Of a stretch of DNA of 64,000 nucleotides, positions 12,316 through 25,529 are shown piece by piece (position 1 is the first letter of the stretch; each line of letters starts with the position of its first letter). The stretch spans positions 1 to 64,000 of the forward strand of contig WIXG01000076.1 in assembly GCA_009869945.1 (NCBI GenBank). Direction: 5' to 3'. The notes beneath the pieces are model-generated. The model was not told where the DNA came from and ran no database searches. It worked only from the letters and a program-made list of their open reading frames with translations. Both the position numbers and the translations under genes were made by a program. The DNA comes from Mesaphorura yosii (taxonomy: Eukaryota > Arthropoda > Collembola > Poduromorpha > Tullbergiidae).

Positions 12316-15300
12316 CTATGTTGCAAATTGTACAGGATTAGTAATTGGTAGGCGGCCAAGGCATAAAATTAGTACGCGGTTAGTTTTGCCTATTTACAAT
12401 GTTTAGAAATTGTTACCGATAGAGTAATTAAATGGGCACATTGAACGTGGTTTTTTATCCTATCATTTCATGAACAAACTGGAATTTAAAGTCAATTTTG
12501 AGAGCTGTTTGAATTCTCAAATTCTGTATGGCTTAAAATTTTCATGACGCGAAGAAGACTTAATTCACTTTTTACAATTTTTAACAATAAATGGGATGAT
12601 ACTCTGGCAAAGTGCACCAAAATAGTATAAAGCCGAAGTTTTTTTTGCAAGCTCAATGATCCTTTTCGCATTGAGCAGATTTCTTTTATTTTCTGCTCAC
12701 TCTGTTGCCCAAGCCTGAAAATAGGTTGGTCGTCTGTCTCGTGGAAGCGTTCAGCGTTCACGAGCAGGAAATTTTATACTGCAGGAGCGAAATATGAAAT
12801 GGCTTTAGGTTGCAATGCGGTTTATGGCATATAATGCATGTACATGATGTAAAATCATTTTGGTTCTGTATGAAATAAAGTTTCTTTAGCTCAGCCTTAT
12901 GCTTCTCATTGTTCTCATCTTCGTTGTGCGTAATCCCTGCCACGAAGATCCCCATTCATTCGCCAACGCAAATTGCAAACGTTTGTCGCGTCAGTCTCAA
13001 TTTTCATGAGTCACCCAATGCCGTCGTAGGACTTGTGCGCAATGTAAATTCTTCTTAAACCTAAATTTCAATTTCAACGATGTCTCGAAAAGATTGGGGG
13101 ATTGTCTAGCTGGATGCTGGCTTTGGCTTCCACAGCCTAGATTAAAATTGCGTGTTCTCAGCGTAGGCGCAAAATTTTGTACAATGCCCAGTTTCAGTGA
13201 GTAAACAAATGCTATATTTATTTGAATGTTTGCATTTCGTTGGCATTTGGCATTGAAAGTCAGCTGGGTGAGTGATACACGAACCTGAACCTCGCGGCAC
13301 TGTCAATTAACATGTGCACACGACGCAATAAGGAAGCAATAAAGCGCACGTTAGTGCTAGGCGATAGAAATACCTAATGAGTTGAAATGGTTGACGGATC
13401 CATCGTCGCCAGCCTCGTGGGAGTAGTGAGTTACTTTGTTTCCAGAAACAAAGGTAACGTGCACGGAGGAGACGGCAGGAGCAGCAGCGACACAAGTCAG
13501 CACGGAAGTCAGACAAACTGTAACCTACAAAAAGGAAAAAATCCATCAAATTATGAAATTCTTTGGGGAATCAATGTACATAGGCAAGGTGCTGGAAACG
13601 GATGCGCATTCCACCACCGAAGGATTTCACCGAGTCCAAATGAACTGAAATTCCAAACCGGATTTTCATGGAATCGAATGGCCACACGCCTAGTGTAGCT
13701 TGCATCTGTATGGTAAGCGTCGAGTCGAGTATTTCTCTTATTAAAACACAAGTTGCCTTGGCACACGGCGTGTGAAGGAAATGACGCTTACAATTCTAAT
13801 TTTTAGAATAATAAATGAAATCTGGTGTAAGAATGAATGAAACGCACGGCGTGGTGTAAACGGATTTGTCTCAAATTAAAGAGCAACGCAGCGGAAAAAT
13901 GCATTGTTCAGTTGCTCGAAGTTGACTCTAGAAATACGGCCTCACAAAATCGAGCAGACGCAGCTCGCCTGTAAAGTGATGATGCTGAGCCTACGCCATC
14001 CACTTCGGGTCCACTTCAGCGCTTATATGCTACATAAATGAATGGGACGTGAACTATAAATCTAAACATTAAGCGGGAAATGTAAAGCTTAACAGCTTCT
14101 AGGAAAGGGTTTTTAGAAATAATTAAATATTCACGAGCTCCTTGTCCTGAGTTTGGAAGAGAGCAAAGCCGAGTAGACATCAGCAGCAGCCTGAAGCTAA
14201 CAGAACAACGCTCAGGTTAGCTGATTCGAGAGAGTCAAGTTCCCCGGGCCCGGGAGCCAGGCAATCTCTAGCGTTCAGATGCTTGAAGAATGTGCCTGTT
14301 GTTTATGCGTTTAAGATCAAATCAGAATTGTGTAACGACGTGCAACAAGTTTCACCCGCCTGGCGAATGCAAATGCGAACTAATTGCAAAAACAAAAGCC
14401 TTATAGCTCCATATTCTGTCGAAATGGGAAGTCGTGTTTGAGATTCCTCGAAGAGAAAGATGAAAGGGCCTGCAGACCTGTACGACTCACACACAGACTT
14501 AAGCTTTTGCCTGAGCTTAAGCCATGCAAAGTCCCTGAGATGCCAAAGTTCTTCTGTAGTCACGAACGCCGCGGCATCGTGAACTTGTCATCAGTTGCCT
14601 CAAAGAAAATCTTAAATTGAATTAAAACAAAAACATTCGGATGGCTCTCTTGCTCTAAATGATCGGCTCAAAGCTGAGGTATTCGCAGTGAACTGTTGGC
14701 TCCTTCTTACAAAAGCATTATTGTAATAATGAATTCATAGAAATTGAGAAATTTCCCTATCGTATCCGTTGCATAACAATGCATCACAACAACGCAGTAG
14801 ATGCTCACTTCATTTTGTTAACATTATTTCATTATTTGGAAAACTTTGCATTCTTCCTTTTGATGCTTTGTCATTAACCCAATTAGACTGTCTTTATTCA
14901 CGAGCAGTGTGACCGGCCCGGTCTCTTTTGGGGAGTTTAATTATAAACGTTAAACTCTGCGTTAAATTTTAGTTATAACCAATACTTCGGCCCCTGGAGC
15001 CAATTAGTGAGCACATTTCTAAGAGTCCTGTTGGCTTCTAGCTCTCCAGTTCCAGGTCATAATTAGCTACTAAAATCGACTAACACAAATTGGGTCTTGG
15101 GTTTGCGTTCCTTCATGCGTGGATGCCCTTTCAGTTTCCCATCCCGTTTACAGCGATACTAAGAGTCAGCTCTGTTCTGGCAGCGCAAGCTTAAAAGCCG
15201 AAGTTGGGTTTATTTTTCGACTGGTGTGCTCGAAGTAAATCATTGCAAAGTGATTTAAAAGTGTGAATTTGAAGGCAGCAGCAAGCGACGACACGATGAA

Positions 15301-18300
15301 TAACAAATGCAAGAGAACAGCGAAAGTGACGCAAAGCAGCAAAACAAGTAGCTAACTGTACTTCAATTAAAGATTGCTCATCGGGAGAGTACAATAGAAA
15401 TGTATTAACGCAAAACTAATCAATGTGAGATAGTGTCATTCGGTGCCGTTTACGAGCTTCTTGTAACAATGAGAAGTGTATTTTTAGCAGCGCGTGCTAA
15501 GAGTGCGATTGTCGCTTGTTGAATCATGAAAGCAGCGTGTGCCAGGTTTCAGAATTTCAGATTTAAACTCAGATTAGGAGATAAATTCGAAAAGGTGTGT
15601 AATGGGAACACAAACCGAATGGAAATATGAGAAAACTCTGAGAAAGGCGACCTTGGTTTGTCTGTCGTTTCCCATCTACTGATTGCGAGATTCTTTGCAA
15701 ACGGTGAATCTTACGCAATACACTCGAGATTCGAGCTTGTTTGTACGCTGCAAAGAGACTAGACTGAGATGATTGATGGGAGTAAAATAGAGTCAGGTAC
15801 CTGAACAGAGTTCAGGCTCACGAGAATTTCAAATTTTTTGATAGTTAAATCCATTTGTTGCACTGATTGCCCAACACAGCCAAAAGCTGCGTGCGCATCA
15901 TGCAAACTTTCGGTCACTGATTTGATTTGACTGGGTGGAGTCGCATTTTATATTCACTTCAGAGCACGGCGTGATAAAATGAAGAGACCAGCGTAGAACT
16001 TAGCTTATTACGTAACAAGAGCAAACTCACAAGTTTTGTGAATTTTGACTTTGTATCTAAATATTTGCCACGCGCACAATTATTTATCAAGTATTCCATG
16101 GTCAATCAAATTAGTGGAAGTTATTTCTGTTCTGAACTCCTCTAACTTTTGAACCCAGACTGTTTTCCACAAATTCACACTTCAACACTAGCGCTCAAAT
16201 AAAAAAAATTGAGATCAACTTGTAATTACCTCACATTGCGGCAATTTGGAATTAAATCCACATTAAGGTTTATTATCGATCATGATGATGCATTTCAAGG
16301 TCTTATTATCTCAATATTTATTTCACCAAGAATTTGATTCAAATTACAATCGGATGACAATTACTTTCCATTTTGCTGCAAGTAACGCTCTTGCAAAAGT
16401 GTCAATGAGACCTTCAACTGCGAAATTGAAACCTTCATCGCAGGCTTCGCAGATATGACCCGTTGTTTTTACTTTTGTCAGAGAATTGAATTATTTGCAT
16501 GCGAATCGTAAAGTTTAAGACTCTTTCAATGAACTGAAGTATCAAGCATTGAAAACGGAATTTTTCCGTCGCAATATCGAATTCGGTGTAAATTGCAGGT
16601 TGCAGCAAAGTTCTCATGCAACGCGTGATGTCTCTCCTTCAATAAAGACACACGAAGCGAGAAACCATGCTGGCCTTACATGCGTATTAGCAGGTCTGTC
16701 ACACTTGCTCGCTGATCGCATCCGGATTGATTGACAGAATAATGAGAATTGAATCACATTTAAATAAAACATTTCAAAGCAGCGTTTATCATTTAAATGC
16801 ACGTTGTTTACGAGTACTGCTTCCGATTGTTGAGCAGTGTTAATCGCATAAATATTTTAATTGCGTTTACAAGGGCGTCCTGTAGCAAAACAAGTGGCTA
16901 TAAGTATCAATTAGCGAACACTTCGTCTAGTTCCGAGACTTACCAACAAAGCGTTCATTTTCTTGCTATTGAGCATTCCTAGAGCCGACAATTGCGTTTG
17001 CGATTGCATGCGGCCTAAAAATTGCAACAGATAGCAGACGCCAAATCACGTCTGTCAGGCTGAGCCGAGCTGAATCTAAAGAAAGATGTCCCAATTCAGC
17101 AATGGTCGTGAGGGAAGACGTCGATTGCACTCGGCTCATTTGAACCGCGACATGCTTATTCGCGTTTGCACTCTTTCTTTACACAAACACTTAACGACGG
17201 TGGGAGTCACAGGACATGGCTCATCGCACATGAGTGCATCAAATCCTCACCCAATTTCTTAATCTGCACTCACTCTGCATACTTCACTTAAACTTGAGGT
17301 CCAAATCTGGTCTCGTCTGCCGCCAAGCGTCGGATCGGCGTCAATTCACAGGATTCTATTCTATTCTCAAAAGCGTCTCATGCAATGATTGCGTATTGCG
17401 TTCACTCGACAATTCACAAGCGCGAGGTCATCCGTCGCACCACCAAAGTTCACACTGATTACATCTTCGCACAAGCACACCAGACACTTTTGTTTTCTGA
17501 AGTTTCTCTCAATGAAATAAAAGACGTCAACTGAGGCACAAGTGTTGAAACCGAGTTCTTTGCTTTTTGAAACTTTTGTTTGACAAAGAATTCGAAATCC
17601 ACTTACACCAAACTAGAGCACTACGGTAAGCTTAGCAATTCGCGTTAGTCTTGCATCGAACGGCAGTCAGAACCGTGCGCTCTTAACGGCTTGATAGCAC
17701 GATGCCTCGCTCCGATGGATGAGCACCAAATCGAAGAGTAATGTGTCTCGTTAAACGATTATTGCACGAATGAAACGTCCTGCCTCAATGCAAGAGCCTT
17801 GGTTAAGACTCAAGAAGATTTGCAACAATCGCACTCCCTGCGCTATTTTGGGTTGCATTCATGACTGATGAAAACAAAAGTGTGAAAATACTTCAAGTGG
17901 ATCAAAAGTTTAGCTCGAACAATGTCTGCATTGTGCAAAGACTAATGATCAGCATTTTTGTGGAAGATTAGCGTAGAAGCATTGCTTACAGCAGCGCGTG
18001 CTCGCGAGGGGCCCAGCTTGGTGTGGCTTGGATCATGCCAGGTCTAAAATCTGTGCAAAAATTCTCTTTAGAATACGAAATTAAATCAGGTACAAATTAT
18101 TCGTTGTTGTACTAGACTGTATAGAACACAAAACAAAGATTCCGATTCTGGTTTGCTGCGGCTAGAGACAGTTTGTGCTACTCACGCTTTTCTAAATTGG
18201 CTGAGGTAGCTGCAGCTTTGCAATTGCGGTATCATGCGATGCAGAGACCATTGTTGAGGGTATTGTGAGCTAAATTTATATTTTCATTGTTGCACTCGAC

Positions 18301-20459
18301 CTATCTACTGCTGGGAAGAATGCAACAGACAGCCCCCACTGCGGTAGTAGCAGCCAGGCACTGCAAAGATCACCGCTGATTTGACATCTTGGTGGCAAAA
18401 CACAAAGAACCAAACTCCTTAATGGTGTCACTACCAGGAAGAACCCCCATTATTGCGGCTGCGAGTGATGAAACTCGTAATGTGACGCAGCACTGCAGTA
18501 ATTATTAAAAACGCCATACGCGAGAACTTGCGACGTTTATTATGGAACTGGCCAGCCTCAATTAGCTGGATTGAATCCGATGCATCATTCATACAACTTC
18601 GTTGTGCATGTTTCAGATGTACTCCGCTTTGACGCAGCTTCTAAGATGTCTTCCGCATGAAACATGGCTAATATTTTTATGTTCTCTCTATGGTTATTGC
18701 TCGACCGTGTCGTTTTACGTCTTCGTTGTCTGATGTCCGTGCAAATCGGCACCAGGCGTCAAGCAATATTCGCAAATTCGCGTCGTCAGTCAAAGACCTG
18801 ACACTATAGCGCTTACACAATGTCTGTCGCTTTATTCTCGAATGCAAAGCCCTAAAAACCAAAAAACATCGGCATCACTCACGCTCTCTGTGATAAGTGG
18901 CAAGATTATTCACATGTTTGATTCGTATTCCACCATGTTTTAGTTTCAATCTCTCCGCCATACAATTGACACATATATTTTTCAAGAATACGAAAGACCC
19001 CATCACTGTCAAGCGCGTTGCGGCTTCGTTGGACGCGGTTTGTGTGTCTGTCAATATACACGTGAAGGCAATTGGATCTCAATTGCCAAATCTAGTTCAA
19101 TTTACCCATTAACGTTAAAATGGTGCATTGCATAAAAGAGTATCATGTTTGGGACGGACGGGACGCGGACGTGATTTGGGCCTAGGCTAAATTGTGTAAG
19201 TTAACAATTACTAAAGCATGTTTTCTAACCTTGCTTAGCAGAATGCTGCATCACGTCACGTCAGCGACCTCCATGAGCATTTAACTCGATCATTCATTAA
19301 AGTCACCCTCATTAGGCTTTTAATAAACATCGTCTCTTATCATATCAGAAATGTATCGATATGAGCTGAGCTGGGTTAAGAAAAGGCAAGTACGAAATGC
19401 TAAATAAAGAAGATGATGCACTCATCTTCAACTACAGACACAGCAAATATGAATGAGATAAATTTTAACTGAGATCGTCTTATACTTTTCTGTCTCACAA
19501 CGCACCTCGTGCCGTTTTCAGCAATTTCCCCAGTAAACAAGTCTCGTCTATGGCATTTTTCTGGAGAGGCGCATAAACTCACCGCCGAGTACACGATTGA
19601 GAGTTTGTTCCCGATTTACCAGCAATCGTTGGATAAATTTTTAAGGATTCACAATGGAAAAGTCTGGAGTTCGAAATTGTTAACTTCCAATACAGCTTTT
19701 TATGGGTTCCGTATGAAATGGATATGCCATCGCCGAAGTGCCGAGCAAAAGTGATAAGGTTAATCAAGTCATTCACAAAGGTACGACCTTTAATTCATAG
19801 TTTTCGTGTGCTTGTTCATTGCATTTCGTGACTTGTTTCCATGATTCAAATGGTTCCAAGAATTTGGTATGTGCGTAAAGCAGCAGGCTAATGGAGTCAT
19901 CAACGAAATCATTCTATTCCATTCCAAGATTGGAAACAATTTCTAGATTCTGATGTTCAGTGACAAAGAAAATGCACCTTTGGTGTTTAAATTACAGGAG
20001 AGTTCTTACAACATAATGAAGAGCTGCACTTGTAGTAGAGCGTAACACGTGCGCCCTACCTTGTCTATTGTGTGTGGGACAAGTGCAAGTGCAATTCAGA
20101 ACCAATTTGCAGTACTTTCACTTCTCTAACCGAGACAAAAGTCCACGTCATGTTTAACGAACAAGTCTGGTAGTCTAGACTGATTTTAATGGAGTATTAA
20201 CAAACGGACCGCAGTGGCTTAACTTAAGGTAATTAACTGCAGCGGGTGGTTCAACCAGTTTAAATTATTTGGAAACCTGATTTCATTCTAGCGTTTAGTA
20301 GGAATTTGTTTACAAGAATTCTAATCTCACACGTGCAGAGTCGGTCCTTATCAGAGTGGTGTGAGTTTGCAAAGTGCAGATCATATGATTGCGTTTTGCT
20401 TGGCGGTCATTGCTTCTAGATCATCCAGTGCGTAGTAATTAATTCTTCTCGCAGCATTT
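12316..20459. other. Gene-poor 8.1-kb interval
   Basis: No gene can be assembled here. One stretch at 13446-13648 (+) follows a good acceptor (TTTGTTTCCAG) and reads open with coding-like, repeat-free composition, but no partner exon was found. The 5' exon(s) of the minus-strand gene ending at 12315 should lie in this interval and were not identified. The rest looks like unique non-coding DNA without obvious transposon structure. Confidence 0.45.
13446..13648 (+). other. Possible isolated exon
   Basis: After the acceptor TTTGTTTCCAG there is an open frame of 67 codons to a stop, reading TKVTCTEETAGAAATQVSTE and onward with a Lys/Gln-rich middle. A donor-like AAG|GTGCTG lies near 13588. Nothing upstream supplies a matching phase-1 exon, and the overlapping plus-strand frame from 13387 is also open, so this may be chance. 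Confidence 0.2.
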
Positions 20460-21773
20460 ATGGGGTTAATAAAAGAGGATAACTTAGTGAACGGAAGTGA
20501 TACTCTTTCACAACAGGCCCTGTTCGCAGTCAGCGACAAATCCTCATTAATGGAAGATATTGAACTTAGAGGCGGGGGTGGAGATAACGACGAAGCTCCT
20601 GAATTGATTCCAACTCTCCGGTACAAAGTCACTAATGAAATGAAGAATGGGTCGTCAACTGTTCCAAACAACAAGACCCAGCCACCAACTCAATCAAAGC
20701 AACCAAGTGATCAACGTAGTACCTCGTCAAGTTTCTTGGTGCTCGTTTTGGTGTTTGGAGGGTCAGTTCTATCGCTGATTTGCTTATACACACACTTTCC
20801 GCAACTAGAAGAGTGAGTTCCACAAGACTGTGCATGATGAAAATGATTTCATGATGAATATTTTGTGACAATTTGTTTGTTCCTAAACATTACAGATCAG
20901 AAAGAGCACAGGTTGGTCTGCCTAAGAGCATTGAAGATGCAAAAGTTATTGGCGATATTTTATCCCGATATCGCGACAAGTACTACTTTCAAGTTCTTAG
21001 TACTGTCTTTGCCGTCTACATTTTGTAAGTGTGTTATCGGAACTTAAAAGTTAAGCTGAAGGGGTTCATTAAGTATGAAGTTTAATTTTTTTTTCCAACA
21101 GTTTGCAAACCTTCGCGATTCCTGGATCCATCTTCTTATCAATCATTTCTGGATTCCTTTTCTCCTATCCTGTCGCACTTCTTCTGATCTGTTTCTGTTC
21201 AGCAACTGGGGCTTCACTTTGCTACGCATTGTCTTTCTTCGTTGGAAGAAGACTGATCTACAGGTATTTTCCTGAGAAAGCCGAGTCATGGGCCGAAACG
21301 GTGAGAAATACAAGGCGGAAGGATTATGCTTGTAAATTTAAGTCGAAGTATATCACATTAATTTTGGTCATTTTTGATGTTACTCAGGTGGAGAAGCATC
21401 GTGATAATTTACTTAGCTATATCATCTTCTTACGCGTAACACCATTCCTACCAAACTGGTTCATTAATATTACATCACCAATCATCAATGTACCAATTAT
21501 TCCATTTTGGATTGGCACCTTCATTGGTAAGTGTCTCGTTGCTTCATCTTCCTGTTGGAAAGTTCCTCTTTTTGTTGAAGGGATTTATGTCCTTAAATTG
21601 CAGGAGTCGCGCCACCGTCAGTCTTAGCAGTTCAAGCGGGAACTACCCTCCACAAACTGACCTCATCATCTGACGCCATTTCCTGGACGTCTTTGGTAGC
21701 TTTAGCTGGACTTGGATTTCTCGTGTTGTTGCCAGCTATATTCAAAAATAAGTTAAAATCCAAATTCGAGTAA
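20460..21773 (+). CDS. TMEM41B: TMEM41B (stasimon) ER phospholipid scramblase, VTT domain
   Basis: Five exons (20460-20812, 20896-21024, 21102-21300, 21388-21526, 21604-21773) close in frame to 329 residues. TMEM41B is an ER multipass scramblase of the VTT/DedA family needed for autophagosome formation, lipid mobilisation and lipoprotein export. An N-terminal polar region of about 90 residues precedes the first hydrophobic helix (about 92-110). The VTT domain follows with the hallmark LQTFAIPGSIFLSI, GASLCY, and the re-entrant-loop motif FLRVTPFLPNWFIN at 241-254, then GVAPPSVLAVQAG. The C-terminal FKNKLKSKFE is close to the vertebrate TMEM41B end, which favours TMEM41B over TMEM41A. An acceptor-like TTCTCGCAG six bases before the ATG hints at a 5' UTR intron. 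Only the long N-terminal segment is divergent. Confidence 0.96.
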
Positions 21774-22880
21774 GAGTAGCGTTACCGTATAACCTGATCA
21801 CATTCAAAGAACAAAACTAAGCGAACACCATAGAACAATGTAAACACTGAATTTATAAAATGAAAATGTTATAGCGCACCGCTCAAAATTTCCGGCGATA
21901 CACATTGGAGAAACATTAAGATTTTAACAGTTTAGGATCAGGATTTACGAGAAGAATCTCCCATGAAGTATACAAATTATTCGGAGTCCTTCAGTTAAAG
22001 ATCCCATCTCCCGTGCATGGGCAGACGCACAGAAATCAATACAGGCCTTATTAACGTTTTATGGGCTGTCAGGTTTGTATAAGCAAATAACGTTACGCTT
22101 GTGATAATAATTTTTATGAATTTTCAATTTCAGACATTGATAAAGTCTAGAGTCACCTGATTGCATTTCCCAGCACCGATAAAATAGCTCAGAAAGTAGT
22201 GCTTTAAGTACCATAGTTCACGACTATGAATATAGACACTGTGAACTATTGACGTCATTGACGTGTCTGCATTCCGGCAGGATCAAGAGTCCAGTCTACT
22301 AGTCTTTGTCTACGTTAGTTAATTTTATAATTGTCACGTTAGTCAAACTTCATTAATTGCACTGTACAATTTCTGTTTCATTGAGCAGATGTGAGCGTTT
22401 ACATTTGTCTATCTCTGCATTTTGCTAGCTCAACTTCTATCAATTTTTCACGTCCGGCAATTTGAACGGCTGGACCCTAGCCAGTACGAATCGAATCCTT
22501 AGTACGAGCCGAATCCAGGAGACAAAGCAAATCTACATTTGTTACAGCAGTTAACATTTATTACTTCAAAATTTTGTACACTTGTTATGAAACTTTTCGG
22601 TGATACTATTTACGCGCGTCGAACACTTAAAGAGTCAATAAATCAGAAACAATTGAATCGACTGATTACCATATTCTACTAGCGTTCTATGCTACATTTC
22701 TTGACATGAGCATGGCTGTAACTGCAAGAGCTCAAAATAGTTGTAAATTTGAGGAACTGAATGATTTCAGGATTGCACAATTTTTACTAGAAGAATCCGT
22801 CATATTTCCGAAGAGACTGCTTATAAAGCCAAGGAACTCAGTCGCGCTGAAGAAATCACAATTGTTCTTTCATAAATAAC
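21774..22880. other. Convergent intergenic region TMEM41B / cupin-like gene
   Basis: Contains the 3' UTRs of two convergent genes and no coding exon that I can support. TTTATT at 22557-22562 is a minus-strand AATAAA for the gene at 22881-24607. A 9-bp direct repeat (ATTGACGTC/ATTGACGTG, 22248-22265) includes a perfect TGACGTCA palindrome, next to an 8-bp inverted repeat (TAGTTCAC...GTGAACTA). Confidence 0.5.
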
Positions 22881-24607
22881 TTAATAAAAGCTTCCAGCGT
22901 AAGTAATACTAAGTTTCCTTGAGGCAGTAGAGTTGAATAGTTCCATAGGCACAGGGACTGAGATAGGCCGCCAATACAACCAATTGTAGAACACTGTTAA
23001 GATCGTAAAGTGTATTGAAGGGCTCACTCATTTCCAATTTGATACTCCATACTCCGTACTTACAAATGTCTCTTGGACGCAACACAATTGACACCATATG
23101 GCATTTGGCTTGACAGTCGAACGTCGGAATCAGCACAAAATATCGTTCTTCCGACAGTTGGAGTGCAAACACGTTTGTAAATTCCGTCAAAGGCTGCACA
23201 GACACAATAATTGTCATGCTAGTAATTTAAACAAGCTCTGCTTACCAGTGAATAGCCTCGCCCTTTCCAGTGATCTATGAAAACGTAATGCTGGATTGAA
23301 ACCTCTGTTATAGGTGGTATGAAAAATGGTTTCGGGAGGTGTCGTCTCAAAATTCTTGCCACTGTTACACGGTTAATTTTCCTGTTAAGACAAACATAAA
23401 ATTACGAAAGCTCCTTCAAAGTTAATCATTAAAGGCGTACCACATCAAATGAAAGTCATTCCTCATTAAAATTTCAGGATTCGCCCTGAGCCTCGAAAAA
23501 GAATCTATTTCATCGTAGCTTGAACTTAATATTTCTTTCGCCAGATGCTCCTCGTTCTGGGAGTAAATGGCGAAGATGGACTCTATGTCGAATGTTGATG
23601 GAAATGAATCCTGAAAATTTTCAGTGAATAAAAAAACACCCACAGCATCAACTAAAATGTTATGCATTATCCTGACTTGAACTACCTTGACTACGAACGG
23701 AATTCCGCTGTCACTAAACTCGATGGAGAGGTTCGAAGTGTGACCGAAATCAATGACTTGGCGAATGGACTCACACGACCAGCATTCGACGCTGTCCACC
23801 GTGAAGTAGGAATTGTGAAGTAGGCATGGATCATCGTAGAACTCTGGAAGTACAAATGAGATTACAGCGTATATTAATTGTGTTGAATGCCAAATGAAGC
23901 TGATAGTTGAATTTACTTGTTAAGCTCGACGCGTAGGAATGGTCCAAGAATGGCAAGCTCATCAGTCTCAGTCGCCTCATGAATGGGTATATCGAGTCTT
24001 GTGTGTTTCTCAACACAAACGATTCAGTCGGTTTATGAAGTACAAATATGGCATATGAAAGGACAAAAAGTACTGTCAACATGGAGAGGGTTCTGACTAG
24101 CCACATAGTGATCGAAAAAGTGTGTTGCAGGAACTTCAGGAGAAAGCGATGATTAAAACTGCTGTGACATTCAGAATTTTTCAAGAAAATGGTTTGCTGA
24201 TTGCCATCGTCATGATCGAAATAGTCTTGAGGAACCGTCGTTTCAGGCAAGGGCATTGGTCTGCCTTCATGATTGCGGTCTGTTAGATCTCGTATTCGTA
24301 GCTTGATTACTGTTGATCTGGATTGCTTTGTATTTGCATTGTTGCTCACTTGCTGAGGCACAACTTGGACAGCTCCGGAAAATTTGACCCATACTTTCTT
24401 GCTGATTTCTGATGATGTAGAGCCTCCAGTGCATGGACACAAGGAGCTTCTAATGTCACAAGTTTTTTGTTCCCACCTTGAACAGATTTCTAAGTACTGC
24501 CGTTGAAACTTTGTCAAAATATTTGCACGTTGCCCATGATTAGAGATGCAGTTTCCCAACTCTGGTTGGATTACAGAAATTGTCTCAGTTATGACTGGAT
24601 TCGGCAT
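22881..24607 (-). CDS. Membrane-anchored protein with a probable cupin/JmjC-like lumenal domain, unnamed family
   Basis: Six minus-strand exons (24607-23917, 23843-23686, 23610-23441, 23381-23246, 23193-23064, 22993-22881) join in frame to 465 residues. Residues 1-167 are polar and Cys-containing. A single transmembrane helix follows (about 168-190, MWLVRTLSMLTVLFVLSYAI). The remainder is predicted to lie on the far side of the membrane. Visible landmarks are FYDDPC, VECWSCESI, SGIPFVVK (ends at 283), a long charged stretch, ERYFVLIPTFDC and the C-terminal LFYNWLYWRP (429-438). The phrase SGIPFVVK resembles the start of cupin_8/JmjC-like domains (xGxPVVI/LK), which is why I suggest that fold. 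The Fe-binding HxD...H set is not evident, so enzymatic activity is unsupported. I recall similar unnamed arthropod proteins ending in a WYWRP-type motif but cannot verify this. An internal start at 24106 would give a 298-residue form beginning at the helix. Confidence 0.75.
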
Positions 24608-25529
24608 TTCAGCTTAAAGCAGCTGGAGAAATCATCTATCACGTGTCAACTTCGAGATAGAATGTTAATGATTGCTCCGCGTTCAGCCTTCCGGATAGAC
24701 AGAAATCTATGAAATGTCAAACCTACTTATTTTAAAGCCCATATGTCATTTAACTAACCGTAAATCCAACATCACAGAACTGTCCAGCTGCTTCATGTCC
24801 CTTTCAGGTCAGATTATCTACCAGCCTTAGCTCAGGTGTGACTTCTGATAATGAAGGCAGGTGAGTTGTAATGCCAAGCGCGGCGGAATTCTTAGCGGAG
24901 AAATCATAATTTATAAAGGTCTATTCAGTACATGCATCCAAAGGAAACTAAAATTATCCTGATGACAAACGACGACGGTTGCGGATACTGAAAGTGAAGA
25001 TTCTGAATTCTAATAAGGCCTTTCGTGACCTTACTTCATGCAATGGTTTTAAACTGGTTGCATTTGTCATTCATATTTTACTGCTCGCATATACGACATG
25101 AGGTACTTCCAACATTAGTGCACAACGCACAAAAGTAAGGAGCTCTTGCACTTCTTGAAGGAAGTTCCTTAACCATGTCATTGTTATAGCAATAATCTCC
25201 AGCTCCCGATCCTCTGATATTCGTTTTGCTTTGTTTCTCAATCCCTTGCGCGTGTGTATGGCTTGTTTCGTTTAGTCTGCTTGCATCATCTGGAGAATTG
25301 AGAAATATCGAAGCGGAAATTTCACTTCATTCAAATTGTAAATCGTAGTTCAGCAGGTCAGCAGGTCACTCGTTGGGTGACGGGTGTAGAATTGGTTTAA
25401 GGAAGAAAGTAGCACGAGGTGGAAGTGCGCTTGTTCCTTGCACATTTACTATTAACTCTGTTGCTGATTAGTTGGATGTGACAATACCACAAGATCAAGA
25501 CAGACCCGAGGAACTCGTGATACTTAAAC
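24608..25529. other. Divergent promoter region, cupin-like gene / LIAS
   Basis: Less than 1 kb separates the start codons of two divergently transcribed genes, so both promoters must lie here or in unseen 5' UTR introns. No TATA box or known site stands out, and no coding exon was found. Confidence 0.5.

Noticed and set aside
23044-23070. Continuing exon 5 of the cupin-like gene past 23064 into the frame ending in CKYGVWSIKLEM.
   Set aside because: A GTAAGT donor sits at that point, and splicing to 22993 gives the LFYNWLYWRP terminus with a matching phase.
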